DNA of 64,000 bases from Marixanthomonas sp963974425 (GCF_963974425.1 NZ_CAXBCK010000009.1:19859-83858), one strand, 5' to 3'; positions 18,038 to 27,557 are shown, numbered from the stretch's first letter. Notes: a model not told the origin generated them from the letters alone. Numbers and translations: made by a program.

Positions 18038-19246
18038 ATGGCAAACAAGATTATTCTACCAAATGGGTGTTCTATGAGCACCCCATCAGTAAATCCCAAA
18101 AATTGGAAATCAGGAGGTGCTAAGCTTCTAAAAAAGAATTGGCAAATTCAATATTACTTCTATCCCAAAAATAGCAAAAAGCCAAAATTGGTTGCTTTAA
18201 AGGGAATGAATCATATTAAAAACCTAAAGGGAAGAAGGTTTTTAACTGAAAATTTAATAGAGGATGAAATTGATAATAATAAAATGGGATATAATCCCAT
18301 CGAAAAAAAATACATACACCCTGCTGATGAGAATACCGATCTACACCCATATTTAGATTTTATATCTGCATTTCGGCTTGCTGTCACGAAAATCCAATGT
18401 TCAGAAAAGCACCGTAAACAAATGGGTTGGTGTATTGATCGCCTTGAAAAGAAAGTGGTTAGATTAAGGTTACAGCGAGTGATTATAAGTGATTTAAAAA
18501 GAAGACAATTAAAACAGCTACTTGAAGCATGCAATCTTCCAGATAATTATTATAACAAATTTCTATCATTTCTATCAAGAATATTTGGTGAACTTGTCGA
18601 ATATGAATGTTGTGAAACTAATTTAGTACGTGATATTAGAAAACGGAAAATAACTAAAACACAAAGAGACATATTATCCTCCGAGGATCACAAAGCTATA
18701 ATGAAGTACCTAAAAGCCAACCATTATGAGTTTTGGCGATATGCAAGAATATTTCTTTTCTCAGGTGCTAGGACTACCGAGCTTTTTCGTGTTCAGGTTA
18801 AAGACGTTAATATTGAGAAACAAGAATATCATACAACTATATTAAAAGGTAATCAACCCAAAGAGGTCACAAAGGTAATACTACAGGATGTTATACCGCT
18901 TTGGGAAGAAGTGATTAAAGGTGCAAAACCTGATGATTATATATTTTCTCGTGGTTTGAAACATGGTAAAAAGTCTATAAGACCATATCAAATAACAAGA
19001 CGATGGTTACGTTTAGTTAAAAAATCAGATAAGATCAAAAATTTAAACGGTAACACCATTAATGTTACTGCTGATTTTTATTCTCTTAAACACTCATTCC
19101 TTGACTCATTACCTCTAGATGTAGCTAGGCAAATAGCTTCCCATACCAACTCTAAGACCACTGAACTGTATCGAGTAAATTCGGAGAAAAGAAAACGAGA
19201 ACAATTAAAAAATTTGAATCTAGAGAATAATGACTTTAGTAATTAG
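18038..19246 (+). CDS. Tyrosine recombinase/integrase, divergent active site
   Basis: The start is ATG 18038 (MANKIILPNG), giving 402 residues; the longer frame reads into terminator sequence. An N-terminal SAM-like core-binding region precedes a catalytic domain with Arg I (FSGARTTELFRVQ). Box II reads FYSLKHSFLDSL where most integrases have HxLRH. The late histidine and the nucleophilic tyrosine are in ASHTNSKTTELYRV. Thus Arg II is replaced by lysine and the first box II histidine by tyrosine. Position directly downstream of tRNA-Lys suggests an integrative element. No second copy of the tRNA 3' end was found by eye in the window. Confidence 0.88.
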   Translation: MANKIILPNGCSMSTPSVNPKNWKSGGAKLLKKNWQIQYYFYPKNSKKPKLVALKGMNHIKNLKGRRFLTENLIEDEIDNNKMGYNPIEKKYIHPADENTDLHPYLDFISAFRLAVTKIQCSEKHRKQMGWCIDRLEKKVVRLRLQRVIISDLKRRQLKQLLEACNLPDNYYNKFLSFLSRIFGELVEYECCETNLVRDIRKRKITKTQRDILSSEDHKAIMKYLKANHYEFWRYARIFLFSGARTTELFRVQVKDVNIEKQEYHTTILKGNQPKEVTKVILQDVIPLWEEVIKGAKPDDYIFSRGLKHGKKSIRPYQITRRWLRLVKKSDKIKNLNGNTINVTADFYSLKHSFLDSLPLDVARQIASHTNSKTTELYRVNSEKRKREQLKNLNLENNDFSN

Positions 19247-19377
19247 AAACATACTAATGACAAAAGATTAAGTTGAACTGAAGACCATTCGATATTTCTA
19301 ATCTAGAAAAAAAGTTACATCCGCTCTAAAAAATTCCCTTTACTATTAAAACGATTTTATAATAAAAAAAATAAAAA

Positions 19378-19572
19378 ATGAATTTACAATCAAAATTAGA
19401 TGAAATTGAAGTATTTGCAAGCCTAATTATTAATGACATAGAATTGTTGAAAAGGGAAATTGAAAAAGAAGAGGCCGAAAAAGATAAAAAGTCTAAAGAA
19501 GGAGTCGATAAACATTCATATGATTTACTAGTAAAGGCAAGAGCTAAGCGTGCTAAATCTAGACTGTTATAA
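19378..19572 (+). CDS. Small charged coiled-coil protein after the integrase
   Basis: This 64-residue frame begins MNLQSKLDEIEVFASLIIND and continues as a highly charged helix (LLKREIEKEEAEKDKKSKEG) ending KARAKRAKSRLL. It has a plausible A-rich leader and is followed by a terminator, which supports it as a real gene. Heptad-like leucines suggest a coiled coil. It could be an element-encoded accessory or regulatory protein; no family is recognised. Confidence 0.6.
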   Translation: MNLQSKLDEIEVFASLIINDIELLKREIEKEEAEKDKKSKEGVDKHSYDLLVKARAKRAKSRLL

Positions 19573-19611
19573 CCTTTAAAACAAAGGAAGAAAACTTTCT
19601 AATTAAAACTT

Positions 19612-19642
19612 AAACCCCAGCAATTATTTGTTGGGTTTTTTT
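19612..19642 (+). terminator. Terminator after the small integrase-linked gene
   Basis: AAACCC pairs with GGGTTT, and an inner AGCAA/TTGTT stem contains one G-U pair. A single bulged C and a four-base loop complete it, followed by a seven-T run. It lies 40 bases after the stop. Confidence 0.7.
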
Positions 19643-19796
19643 GTAGCATTTATAGACCAAGCTCTATTCGTGATACAAAAAACTGGTGTTCCAGAAACAT
19701 AAATACTACGATTAGGGTGTATTAAATATACCCACCCTATATTTAATACACTATTTCGATATAAAACCGATATTAGCTAAGTAAGATTCACGAAAA

Positions 19797-22784
19797 TTAA
19801 ATTACTAAATTCTTATCCGAATTATTCACATTGGAAAGTCTCGGATCGGACAACAATTTTTGAAATTTTATAAATTCAACGATAATAGAATAATAACCTA
19901 AGTCATTAACAACTTTACCTGATATCAAATAAACTCCATTAGCACGCACAGCATATTTTTGTGCTATATTCGGAAAGTGAACAGTATCAAATATAGTTCC
20001 CTTAAAATCAATAAAGGTTCCAAAATTCATACGATCACCTTTAGCAGTATTGGTTCCTTTTATAGTGATCAATTTACCAAAAATAGTAATTCGCTTATTC
20101 TCATACAGCGGAATGTCTTTGGCCAAAATATTCTTTACAACATCCTTTTCAATTAAATTAAAATATCCCTCTAATGGAAAACCAATCAACTCCATCTCAT
20201 CGTAGGCATCTATTAGGTTGTTTGTGATAATTTCAGGTAATTTAAAACTAACATGTTTAGGGTGGAATAGTTTTGGTGCAGAAATATCGCTTTGTTTTTT
20301 TAAAGCTTTTAAATGCGCTTCCCACATAATTTGATGCTTATCCAGTTTTGTAAACCGAAAAGCATCTATTCTAATTAAAATTATCAACTGTTCTAGGCTT
20401 ATGGGAACCCTATCAATAAAATCATCAAAGCTTTTAAAAATACCATAGGCACTTCGCGATTCCAAAACTTTTTGAATGGCTCTACTCTCTAAATCCTTAA
20501 TTAATTGAAACCCTAAGTAAATAGTTTTATTTTGAATTATTGTTTCTAAAAAACTATTGTTAACACAGGGTTTTTCAACAATACCTCCCTGCATTATTAT
20601 TTCTTGTACATATGTTTCTATAGAATAAAAGCCACCCCCGTTGTTTAATACGGCTACCATAAATTCAAGTGGGAAGTATTTTTTAAGATATAAGCTTTGG
20701 TAGCTTTCAACTGCATAAGAAGCAGAGTGTCCCTTAGCAAAAGCATACCCCGCAAAGGCACTTACCTGATCCCAAATTTCCTCGATTAGTTTTTTAGGGT
20801 ATCCTTTTGTAATACAATTATCTTTAAACTTTTTTTCAATTGCTCTAATCTCTTTATTAGATCGGGACTTACCACTCATTCCTCTACGTAGAATATCTGC
20901 TTCACCCAAATCCAAACCTGCAAAATAATGAGCAACTTTTAATACATCCTCTTGGTAGACCATGACACCATAGGTTTCTTTTAATATCTTCAACAAAACA
21001 GGATGTCCATTTTTCCGTTTTTCAGGAAACTTATGTCTGAGAATATATTCATCTTTCATACCTCCATTGGATACTCCAGGGCGGATAATGGAGCTGGCAG
21101 CAACAAGTCCAAGATAGTCTTGAGTTTCTAATTTGGTCATTAAAACCCGCATGGCGGGTGATTCCACATAAAACACCCCCATACAATCACCTATTTTCAG
21201 CATATTGTTTATAGCAGGATCCCTCTTAAATTTGGATACAGTATCAATATCGGCCACTTTAGCGTCTGGTTGATTATAGGCAATGATCTCCAAGCATTCC
21301 TTTATTTTTGAAAGTCCTCTTTGGGCTAAAATGTCGAATTTAAAGATACCCACATCTTCAGCAATGTTCATATCAATTTGAACAGTTTGAAAACCCTTTG
21401 GGGGCATAAAGGTAGCTGTATAGTAATTGATTGGTTTATTAGTGATTAATATCCCACCCGAATGAACACTCAGATAATTTGGAAATCCCTGAATAAGTTT
21501 TCCGTATTTGACAATTAATTGAATGTACTCATCATTTTTAGTATCCGTATTGTTTCCCTTTAAAAAACTGTCAATCTCTGCTTTTGGTAACCCAAATACT
21601 TTTCCTAATTCCCGAACGACAGCTCTGAATTTAAAGGTAACATAGGTACCCATTAGGGCTGTGTTTTTAAATCGATTAAAAATATAATGAGTTATATCAT
21701 CCCTATCCCGCCATGAGAAATCAAGATCAAAATCTGGTGGGGACGATCTATATACATTTATAAAACGTTCAAAATAAAGATCCAATTCTATAGGGTCTAC
21801 ATTGGTAATACCAATAATATACGCTACGATGCTGTTTGCGCCACTACCCCGCCCTATATATGGATAGTTTTTGGATTTTGCATATTGCAGTAAATCCCAG
21901 TTTATCAAAAAATAAGAAACGAAATCCATTTCTTTTATGGCCTTCAACTCCTTCTCTATTCTTTGAAAGACGATGCTGTCTGCATTGGGATATCGATATG
22001 CTATATTATCGAAAACCAATTTTCGCAAGTAGGTATAATCTTCTTGTTTATTAGCTAAGTAGCATTCTTGATTTTGGTTTTCACGTTTACTATTGAATGA
22101 AAAGTGAACATTGGAATTTTCAAGAAGATAGTTGGTGTTTTCTATTGCTTTGGGAAATGATTCAAAAACAGAAAGCAGTTCATCTTTTGAAATCATTTTG
22201 TCTGTTTTTGAGCCTTGCTCCGTTTCTGGCAACTTGCTCAATAAAATGTTCAAATCAATAGCCCGTAGCAACCGATGGGCATTGTAATCGTTTTGGTTTC
22301 TGAAGGATACAGGTTGTTGAATTACTAAATTATCGTAATGCTTGTAACGAGAGAACAAAAGCTTCCGTACGGAAACAATAGATATCCCTATAAACTCGTT
22401 CGCAAAAAATTCTTTCTTCTCTAATTCCAATACTTTCTCAAAAGGATATATAACAAAACAGCTTCTCAGTTTGGGGCATAGTTCTGGAAAGTCTTTTTTT
22501 TGATGAAGGTGCTCAGTAAGAAATGCATTGATATTCTGAAACCCAATATTGTCTTTTGCTATAACTACATACTCCTGTTTTGTACCGTTTCTAAAATCTA
22601 CCCCAACCGAAACATCGATATTATAATTTGGAGCATTTTTTATAATACTCAAGCAAGCCGATGTAGAATTAATATCGGTCAGTGCCAATTGTTTTATATG
22701 GTTTTCTTGCGCTAATTCTAAAAGTTTAATTTCAGAAAAAGTGCCATAACGAAGCGAATAATATGTGTGACAATTGGTATACAT
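19797..22784 (-). CDS. Short DNA polymerase III alpha-type polymerase (DnaE2-like)
   Basis: At 995 residues it is shorter than the replicative alpha subunit and lacks part of the C-terminus. The N-terminal PHP domain begins YTNCHTYYSLRYGT, with tyrosine where the second histidine of the HxH metal motif is expected, so proofreading or phosphoesterase activity is doubtful. The polymerase palm has the catalytic pair in PPDFDLDFSW. A helix-hairpin-helix region and an OB fold follow (RITIFGKLITIKGT). It is the last gene of an operon, sharing one base with the Y-family polymerase gene. Association with a Y-family polymerase resembles the ImuB/DnaE2 translesion modules of other phyla; the role here is inferred from that. 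Confidence 0.88.
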   Translation of the reverse strand: MYTNCHTYYSLRYGTFSEIKLLELAQENHIKQLALTDINSTSACLSIIKNAPNYNIDVSVGVDFRNGTKQEYVVIAKDNIGFQNINAFLTEHLHQKKDFPELCPKLRSCFVIYPFEKVLELEKKEFFANEFIGISIVSVRKLLFSRYKHYDNLVIQQPVSFRNQNDYNAHRLLRAIDLNILLSKLPETEQGSKTDKMISKDELLSVFESFPKAIENTNYLLENSNVHFSFNSKRENQNQECYLANKQEDYTYLRKLVFDNIAYRYPNADSIVFQRIEKELKAIKEMDFVSYFLINWDLLQYAKSKNYPYIGRGSGANSIVAYIIGITNVDPIELDLYFERFINVYRSSPPDFDLDFSWRDRDDITHYIFNRFKNTALMGTYVTFKFRAVVRELGKVFGLPKAEIDSFLKGNNTDTKNDEYIQLIVKYGKLIQGFPNYLSVHSGGILITNKPINYYTATFMPPKGFQTVQIDMNIAEDVGIFKFDILAQRGLSKIKECLEIIAYNQPDAKVADIDTVSKFKRDPAINNMLKIGDCMGVFYVESPAMRVLMTKLETQDYLGLVAASSIIRPGVSNGGMKDEYILRHKFPEKRKNGHPVLLKILKETYGVMVYQEDVLKVAHYFAGLDLGEADILRRGMSGKSRSNKEIRAIEKKFKDNCITKGYPKKLIEEIWDQVSAFAGYAFAKGHSASYAVESYQSLYLKKYFPLEFMVAVLNNGGGFYSIETYVQEIIMQGGIVEKPCVNNSFLETIIQNKTIYLGFQLIKDLESRAIQKVLESRSAYGIFKSFDDFIDRVPISLEQLIILIRIDAFRFTKLDKHQIMWEAHLKALKKQSDISAPKLFHPKHVSFKLPEIITNNLIDAYDEMELIGFPLEGYFNLIEKDVVKNILAKDIPLYENKRITIFGKLITIKGTNTAKGDRMNFGTFIDFKGTIFDTVHFPNIAQKYAVRANGVYLISGKVVNDLGYYSIIVEFIKFQKLLSDPRLSNVNNSDKNLVI

Positions 22785-23998
22785 TATTGTTTTCTATGAG
22801 CCAGTAAAATTGGTGGTTCCCCATTAAAAGGGTTGCGGTTACTGCGAATCGATTTTACTTCCATTGTAGAAGCGCGCATCACTGTATTACTGCCGTAGCG
22901 ATTGCGTATATTGTCTAATGAGGCATACAGGTTTAATCTTTTTAAATTATCGTCGAAGAGATCAATTTGATAATGTCCGCTAACTAGATGGGAAAAATTG
23001 ACCCCTATCAAGCGTATTAACACCCTTCTATTGTACAGTTTTTTAAATAGGTCATGGATTAAGGGGATAAGCACATGATCCGCACTGGTATATGGAATTT
23101 TCATTTGTTTAGAATAGGTACTGAAATCTGAATACCTAATTTTTACGGAAACGCAGGAGGTCAGTTTATTTCCTTGACGTAATTGATAGGCTAAGTTTTC
23201 ACCCATGGCACTGAGACAAGACTCAATCTTTTTAACATCAATAGTATCCTTGTTAAAAGTACGCTCATTAGAAATTGACTTCCTTTCATTATACTGAATT
23301 ACGGGCGAGCTGTCAATTCCATTAGCTCTATTCCATATGATTCTACCATTTTTACCCAATACCGAAACAACCATTTCTAAAGGCATATTCTGTAATGTTT
23401 TTATGTGGTGGACACCTAGATTTCTTAGCTTTTGGGCAGTTACCTTTCCTACCATCGGAATTTTCCGTATTGATAAAGGGGCTAAAAAATCTTTCTCATA
23501 ACCAATATCTATTTTTATTTGGTTATTTGGTTTGGCCTCGCCAGTGGCAACTTTTGAAACCACTTTGTTTTGGGATAACCCAAAGGATATGGGCAATCCC
23601 GTTTCTTTAATAACTGTTTCTCGTATTTGTTTTGAAAATTTATAATTTCCAAAAAAACGATCCATCCCGGTTAAATCTGCATAAAACTCATCAACGCTTG
23701 TTTTCTCAAATACGGGAACTTCATTTTTAATAATATCGGTCACCATATCGGAATATTTCATATATGTTCCAGCATCTCCGCGAATCACAATTGCTTGTGG
23801 ACATAATTGTCTAGCCATTTTCATGGCCATCCCCGAATGCACACCAAAACGACGGGTTTCATAGCTACATGCGGCAACCACGCCCCTATCTCCAGTACCT
23901 CCAACAAGGACCGGTTTTTTATTAAGCTTAGAGTCTAATAGCCGTTCAACTGATACAAAGAAAGTATCTAGGTCTAGGTGCAAAATTGATTTATTCAC
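22784..23998 (-). CDS. dinB: Y-family DNA polymerase (Pol IV/DinB-like)
   Basis: The 404-residue protein has intact catalytic acidic residues in HLDLDTFFVSVE and SVDEFYADLTG. Unlike ImuB proteins it should therefore be an active translesion polymerase. The helix-hairpin-helix (IPMVGKVTAQKLRNLGV) and little-finger domain follow in the usual order. The gene overlaps the upstream exonuclease gene by eight bases and the downstream dnaE-like gene by one, showing a tight three-gene operon. Expression in response to DNA damage is likely but no operator was identified with certainty. Confidence 0.93.
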   Translation of the reverse strand: MNKSILHLDLDTFFVSVERLLDSKLNKKPVLVGGTGDRGVVAACSYETRRFGVHSGMAMKMARQLCPQAIVIRGDAGTYMKYSDMVTDIIKNEVPVFEKTSVDEFYADLTGMDRFFGNYKFSKQIRETVIKETGLPISFGLSQNKVVSKVATGEAKPNNQIKIDIGYEKDFLAPLSIRKIPMVGKVTAQKLRNLGVHHIKTLQNMPLEMVVSVLGKNGRIIWNRANGIDSSPVIQYNERKSISNERTFNKDTIDVKKIESCLSAMGENLAYQLRQGNKLTSCVSVKIRYSDFSTYSKQMKIPYTSADHVLIPLIHDLFKKLYNRRVLIRLIGVNFSHLVSGHYQIDLFDDNLKRLNLYASLDNIRNRYGSNTVMRASTMEVKSIRSNRNPFNGEPPILLAHRKQ

Positions 23999-25391
23999 TC
24001 AGCACCTCCTTCTCAAATTGAACTACATTTTTGTATGGATTTTTTTTGAAGTAACTTCTAATAATTTGACTGGTATGATAGGTATGATGCATGGGAGAAA
24101 GAAAATTCTCTATTTCTTCTACATTAGAGAAACCTTCCCTTTCATCCACAAAACCGAAGCCCCGATATCTTCCTTCCTTTATTAGTACAATGGATTTTTC
24201 ATCGCTATTTCTTCCGTTGCCATAAATAATATAGGTGGGTTTGTCATCATTTAAGTGGTCTATCGCTGCACCCACCTTTTTGTTATAATCTTCTATTTCT
24301 TCCGTCCCATCACAAATACCTTCACAATTATTTATTTTATAGTGTGAGCATACCTCAACGTTACTCTGCAAACCACAATAACGAGGGCATAAATTATATG
24401 TCTCACATATATATTCCAGCCGTTCGCGTGCCAGTGTTCTATTATAGAATGTCATTAAGGAATCATCCGCAGCCTTAGTTTTAGTGATGGCCAATTGAAT
24501 AATGTTTCGTTGGTTTTTATATGAAATGATTTCATAAGAGCTTTGAGGTCTTTTTTGCGCTCTGTTAAACTTAGGATAGTATTTCTTGATTAATTCCGAT
24601 TCCAATAAAAGGGCGGTAAGCTCATTTCCCGTTTCCTCATGCTCAATAAAGAATGTTTCTTGACACATTAAATACCCCTTATTCTTTTTATTGTAGATAT
24701 GGGACAAAACCCTTTTCTTTATATTCTTAGCTTTTCCCACATATATCACTTTTTGATCTTTATTCTTAAAAAGATAGATTCCTGCGGAATTGGGCAAATC
24801 CAATATCTGTTTTGAATTTAAGTGCGGTGGTAAAGAAGCCTCCTTTGACCTAGGGTTTAAAAATTGATTGAAAACTTCATAGTTTTCATCCAAACTCATC
24901 AATCTCTGAAATAAAATTACCGTAGCATTGGTATCCCCTTCTGCTCTATGTCTGTTTTCAATGGGTATATTGATTGAACTGCAAATGCGACCCAAGCTAT
25001 AACTTAAAAGATGGGGAATTAATTTTCTTGACAAACGAACCGTACATAGCTTCTTTCTGTCAAATTCCATTCCCAATCTGCGGAATTCATTTCGTATTAC
25101 ATTATAATCGAAATGGACATTGTGGGCAACGAAAATGGTATTTTCAGTAATTTTTTGAATTTCTTCAGCCACTTCATAAAATAGTGGTGCACCTTCCACC
25201 GTTTCATTGGATATGCCTGTTAACGCTGTAATATGGTGAGGAATTATCTTTTCAGGATTTATAAGTGTGGTGTACTTATCTAAAATTTCACCATTTTGCA
25301 GGATGACAATACAAATTTCAGTTATCCTATTACCTCGCATCCCACCGCCTGTAGTTTCTACATCGACAATGGAGAAAATTCTATCTTCCAT
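23991..25391 (-). CDS. DEDDh exonuclease fused to GIY-YIG nuclease (Cho/UvrC-like)
   Basis: The first 170 residues form a DnaQ-like 3'-5' exonuclease (VDVETTGG, VAHNVHFDYNVIRNEF, HRAEGDTNA). A GIY-YIG domain (about 205-285; SAGIYLFKN, KVIYVGKAKNIKKRV) and a cysteine-containing region (CPRYCGL, NNCEGICDG) follow, as in UvrC N-terminal halves and Cho. It may incise damaged DNA or provide proofreading to the polymerases encoded behind it. It is the first gene of the operon, with the start 11 bases inside an otherwise non-coding leader that has a good -7 element. Confidence 0.9.
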   Translation of the reverse strand: MEDRIFSIVDVETTGGGMRGNRITEICIVILQNGEILDKYTTLINPEKIIPHHITALTGISNETVEGAPLFYEVAEEIQKITENTIFVAHNVHFDYNVIRNEFRRLGMEFDRKKLCTVRLSRKLIPHLLSYSLGRICSSINIPIENRHRAEGDTNATVILFQRLMSLDENYEVFNQFLNPRSKEASLPPHLNSKQILDLPNSAGIYLFKNKDQKVIYVGKAKNIKKRVLSHIYNKKNKGYLMCQETFFIEHEETGNELTALLLESELIKKYYPKFNRAQKRPQSSYEIISYKNQRNIIQLAITKTKAADDSLMTFYNRTLARERLEYICETYNLCPRYCGLQSNVEVCSHYKINNCEGICDGTEEIEDYNKKVGAAIDHLNDDKPTYIIYGNGRNSDEKSIVLIKEGRYRGFGFVDEREGFSNVEEIENFLSPMHHTYHTSQIIRSYFKKNPYKNVVQFEKEVLSE

Positions 25392-25409
25392 TAGTTTATT
25401 TATTTACTA

Positions 25410-25417
25410 CAAAAGTA
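25410..25417 (-). promoter_or_regulatory. Candidate -7 element of the repair operon
   Basis: On the minus strand this reads TACTTTTG, an exact TAnnTTTG match, 19 bases before the exonuclease gene start. About 20 bases further upstream lies GGAACATTTCC (25437-25447), a short inverted repeat that could be an operator; there is no clear TTG at -33. Confidence 0.5.
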
Positions 25418-25617
25418 TAAAATAAAATCACTTATAGGAAATGTTCCATAAAATGGATTAATTCCAAATTACAAATATTATATCAAATTTTCAGTAAATC
25501 TCTTTTAAACTAACCCATTAGTTTTATCTTACTATTTCCCTCAAATAAGAATGCACCCAACAAAATCTAGGTTGGACATTTAATGTAGATGATTGAATTA
25601 AATTATAGATGCTGACC

Positions 25618-25649
25618 AAAAAAAATCCATTCTTTCAGAACGGATTTTT
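25618..25649 (-). terminator. Terminator of the DUF2383 gene
   Basis: An interrupted stem (AAATCC with GGATTT, then one mismatch, then TTCT with AGAA) encloses a three-base loop. A run of T follows on the minus strand, about 28 bases after the DUF2383 stop. Confidence 0.85.
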
Positions 25650-25676
25650 CATTTGTACAAAAGAGTTAATGATTCG

Positions 25677-26129
25677 CTATTTAATATCTTCCAAAGTTTT
25701 TACTTTTTGCAGCGTTTTCTCTAATTTAAGCTTTTGTTCTGACACAACATCCATCAACTCTTTGGACAGGTCCGTATAATCGGCCAAAACTTCTTTATAC
25801 TCTTCTCTTGCTATTCTATCTCCACGCATACATTCCTCTAAAATTGATTCATCGTCATCTGCAGATAACGCAGCTTTAACTTTTAGCCAACCTCTATGCA
25901 CCGCACCCGCTACACTTCCATCGGTATCTAAATCAACATCAGGATGATAAGCTCTAAGTTTAACGGAAAGTTCATTAGCAAAAGCCTCCCGTTCTTTGGA
26001 TTGTTTTTTTAAAAAAGTTTTCAATTGATTTGATTCCGCGTGATCCGCTGCCTCTCTAAAACCTTTAGCGGCATCATTATTTTTTTCTATCAAGTCGTTA
26101 ACTTTCTTACACATTTTTGATTCGCTCAT
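25677..26129 (-). CDS. PA2169/DUF2383 four-helix-bundle protein
   Basis: The 150-residue protein matches the ferritin-like DUF2383 pattern: KKVNDLIEKNNDAAKGF, a central GAVHRGWLKVKAAL, and ECMRGDRIAREEYKEVL. Members are associated with stress and stationary phase; metal binding has not been shown and the conserved residues are not a full diiron set. It follows a 52-residue gene by 11 bases, suggesting a two-gene leftward transcript ended by the terminator at 25618-25649. Confidence 0.88.
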   Translation of the reverse strand: MSESKMCKKVNDLIEKNNDAAKGFREAADHAESNQLKTFLKKQSKEREAFANELSVKLRAYHPDVDLDTDGSVAGAVHRGWLKVKAALSADDDESILEECMRGDRIAREEYKEVLADYTDLSKELMDVVSEQKLKLEKTLQKVKTLEDIK

Positions 26130-26140
26130 AATTTCAAATT

Positions 26141-26299
26141 TTATTTAGATTTCTTTTTCTTTTTATTAGTGTCTATCTTCAGCCCATCTTTGGTAGAATT
26201 ATCATGCTCACTATGCATATTTTTGCTACTGCGTGGAGTATGTGCTCCTGAACTGTTTGCTTCATTTTTCTTCTCCTTATTTTTTTCATCTTTACTCAT
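26141..26299 (-). CDS. Small hydrophilic Lys-rich protein (52 residues)
   Basis: The frame reads MSKDEKNKEKKNEANSSG at the start and KKKKKSK at the end, with no hydrophobic segment. It is directly upstream of the DUF2383 gene with an 11-base gap that holds the latter's leader. Purine-rich sequence precedes the start. Very polar, Ser/Lys/His-rich small proteins next to DUF2383 genes may be stress hydrophilins; that role is only inferred. Confidence 0.6.
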   Translation of the reverse strand: MSKDEKNKEKKNEANSSGAHTPRSSKNMHSEHDNSTKDGLKIDTNKKKKKSK

Positions 26300-26546
26300 A
26301 GTAATTAATTTTTTTAATTAAAATTTTATATTTTCATTTATAACTATCTGAGAAATACAGATAGCATAACAAAATCAAGATAATTAAAAACACTATTACT
26401 TGTTAACACCATTCAAATGATGTATAACAGTATAGACACAAAGTAAATTTCTATAGACAGAAGGCCTATTGATCTTATAAGGATTTATACTTCACTCTAA
26501 AAAAGAAATTTTTGAGAATTGAAATATTAAATTGTATAGAATAGAT

Positions 26547-27557
26547 TTAACTTCTCTTTTCGTATTCTGAAGGTAGGACACCAAAATATTTTTTAAATGT
26601 CTTAGAGAAATAGCTTTTGCTGTTAATACCTATTGACTCGGCAATTTGTCCAGCATTTAAATCGGTAGATTTTAATAATACAGAGGCTTTTTGCATACGT
26701 TGGTGTGTTATAAATTCATTTACTGTAGCATCAAAGAGAAATCTGAAGCCAGCTTGTAGTTTGTTTGGGTTTAATCCAGAGTCTCGAGATAAATCTTCAA
26801 TTCTTAAAACATCATTTAAATTTTCTTTGATATAACTAGCGGTTTCCCGAATTCTTCGCAAATCACCTTGCCTAAGTAGCTTTCTCTCTGAGCCTATTTT
26901 TAGATCATCTTCGAAAAGGCCAATTTGCTTAATAAAAATTTCCAACGCCTTTCCTTCTAAAAACAGTTTTCGAACCATCATCTCATTTTCGTGATCTTTT
27001 AAAGAAGAGATTAACTGTTGAAAAGCAACAGTGTAATATCCCTCGTGATAAAAACCTGTAGATGCATTGGTATCTAAAAAAAGATTTTTGAGTTTATTGT
27101 TCAGTTGCGATAGTTCACATTTCATTTCAGCAAAAAATTGTTTACGATCAATTTCAAGACTTAAAATATGAGTATGTAAATTTGATTTAAATTTTAATAT
27201 ATGACCATTGTGATCTTGGCTTGCCACAATAGCACATTCATATTTTTCTAATGTGTGAATATTTTCTTCATTTAAGAAACGGTGTGTTAATTGACCTTCC
27301 GCAGTGTACACATATTTTACTGGATGAATATCGTTTTTGGTAAATCTAATTTCAGTGTTTTCAATAAAAGTGCAATCATAAATTATTATTCCAAATCCAT
27401 TCTTAAAGTTAATTCCTCGAATAGTACCTTCACCAAAAGAGTGTGGAATATTCACTATATACTCCTCACATTGTTCTGTGAAATCTGTACCTAAGGATTC
27501 TGATATTTCCCTAATAACATCTTTGAAGGGTAATGATTTTACTTTGATACTTTTCAT
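26547..27557 (-). CDS. AraC-family regulator at the end of the biosynthetic operon
   Basis: The 336-residue protein has an N-terminal region without clear domain (1-220) and a C-terminal AraC domain (about 228-336). That domain shows both helix-turn-helices (RIEDLSRDSGLNPNKLQAGF and NAGQIAESIGINSKSYFSK). Its start codon shares one base with the end of the PLP-decarboxylase gene, so it is co-translated with the pathway. The N-terminal layout recalls siderophore-type AraC regulators (PchR-like), which respond to the product. Binding to the inverted repeat at 32007-32030 would give autoregulation; that is inference. Confidence 0.88.
   Translation of the reverse strand: MKSIKVKSLPFKDVIREISESLGTDFTEQCEEYIVNIPHSFGEGTIRGINFKNGFGIIIYDCTFIENTEIRFTKNDIHPVKYVYTAEGQLTHRFLNEENIHTLEKYECAIVASQDHNGHILKFKSNLHTHILSLEIDRKQFFAEMKCELSQLNNKLKNLFLDTNASTGFYHEGYYTVAFQQLISSLKDHENEMMVRKLFLEGKALEIFIKQIGLFEDDLKIGSERKLLRQGDLRRIRETASYIKENLNDVLRIEDLSRDSGLNPNKLQAGFRFLFDATVNEFITHQRMQKASVLLKSTDLNAGQIAESIGINSKSYFSKTFKKYFGVLPSEYEKRS

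Noticed and set aside
25437..25447. GGAAATGTTCC upstream of the repair operon as a LexA box
   Set aside because: The arms are only four bases and no LexA-type gene or second copy in the window supports it; kept only as a note in the promoter entry.
17870..26299. A full integrative element bounded by direct repeats of the tRNA-Lys end
   Set aside because: I could not see a second copy of the tRNA 3' end anywhere in the window, so only the integrase is annotated.
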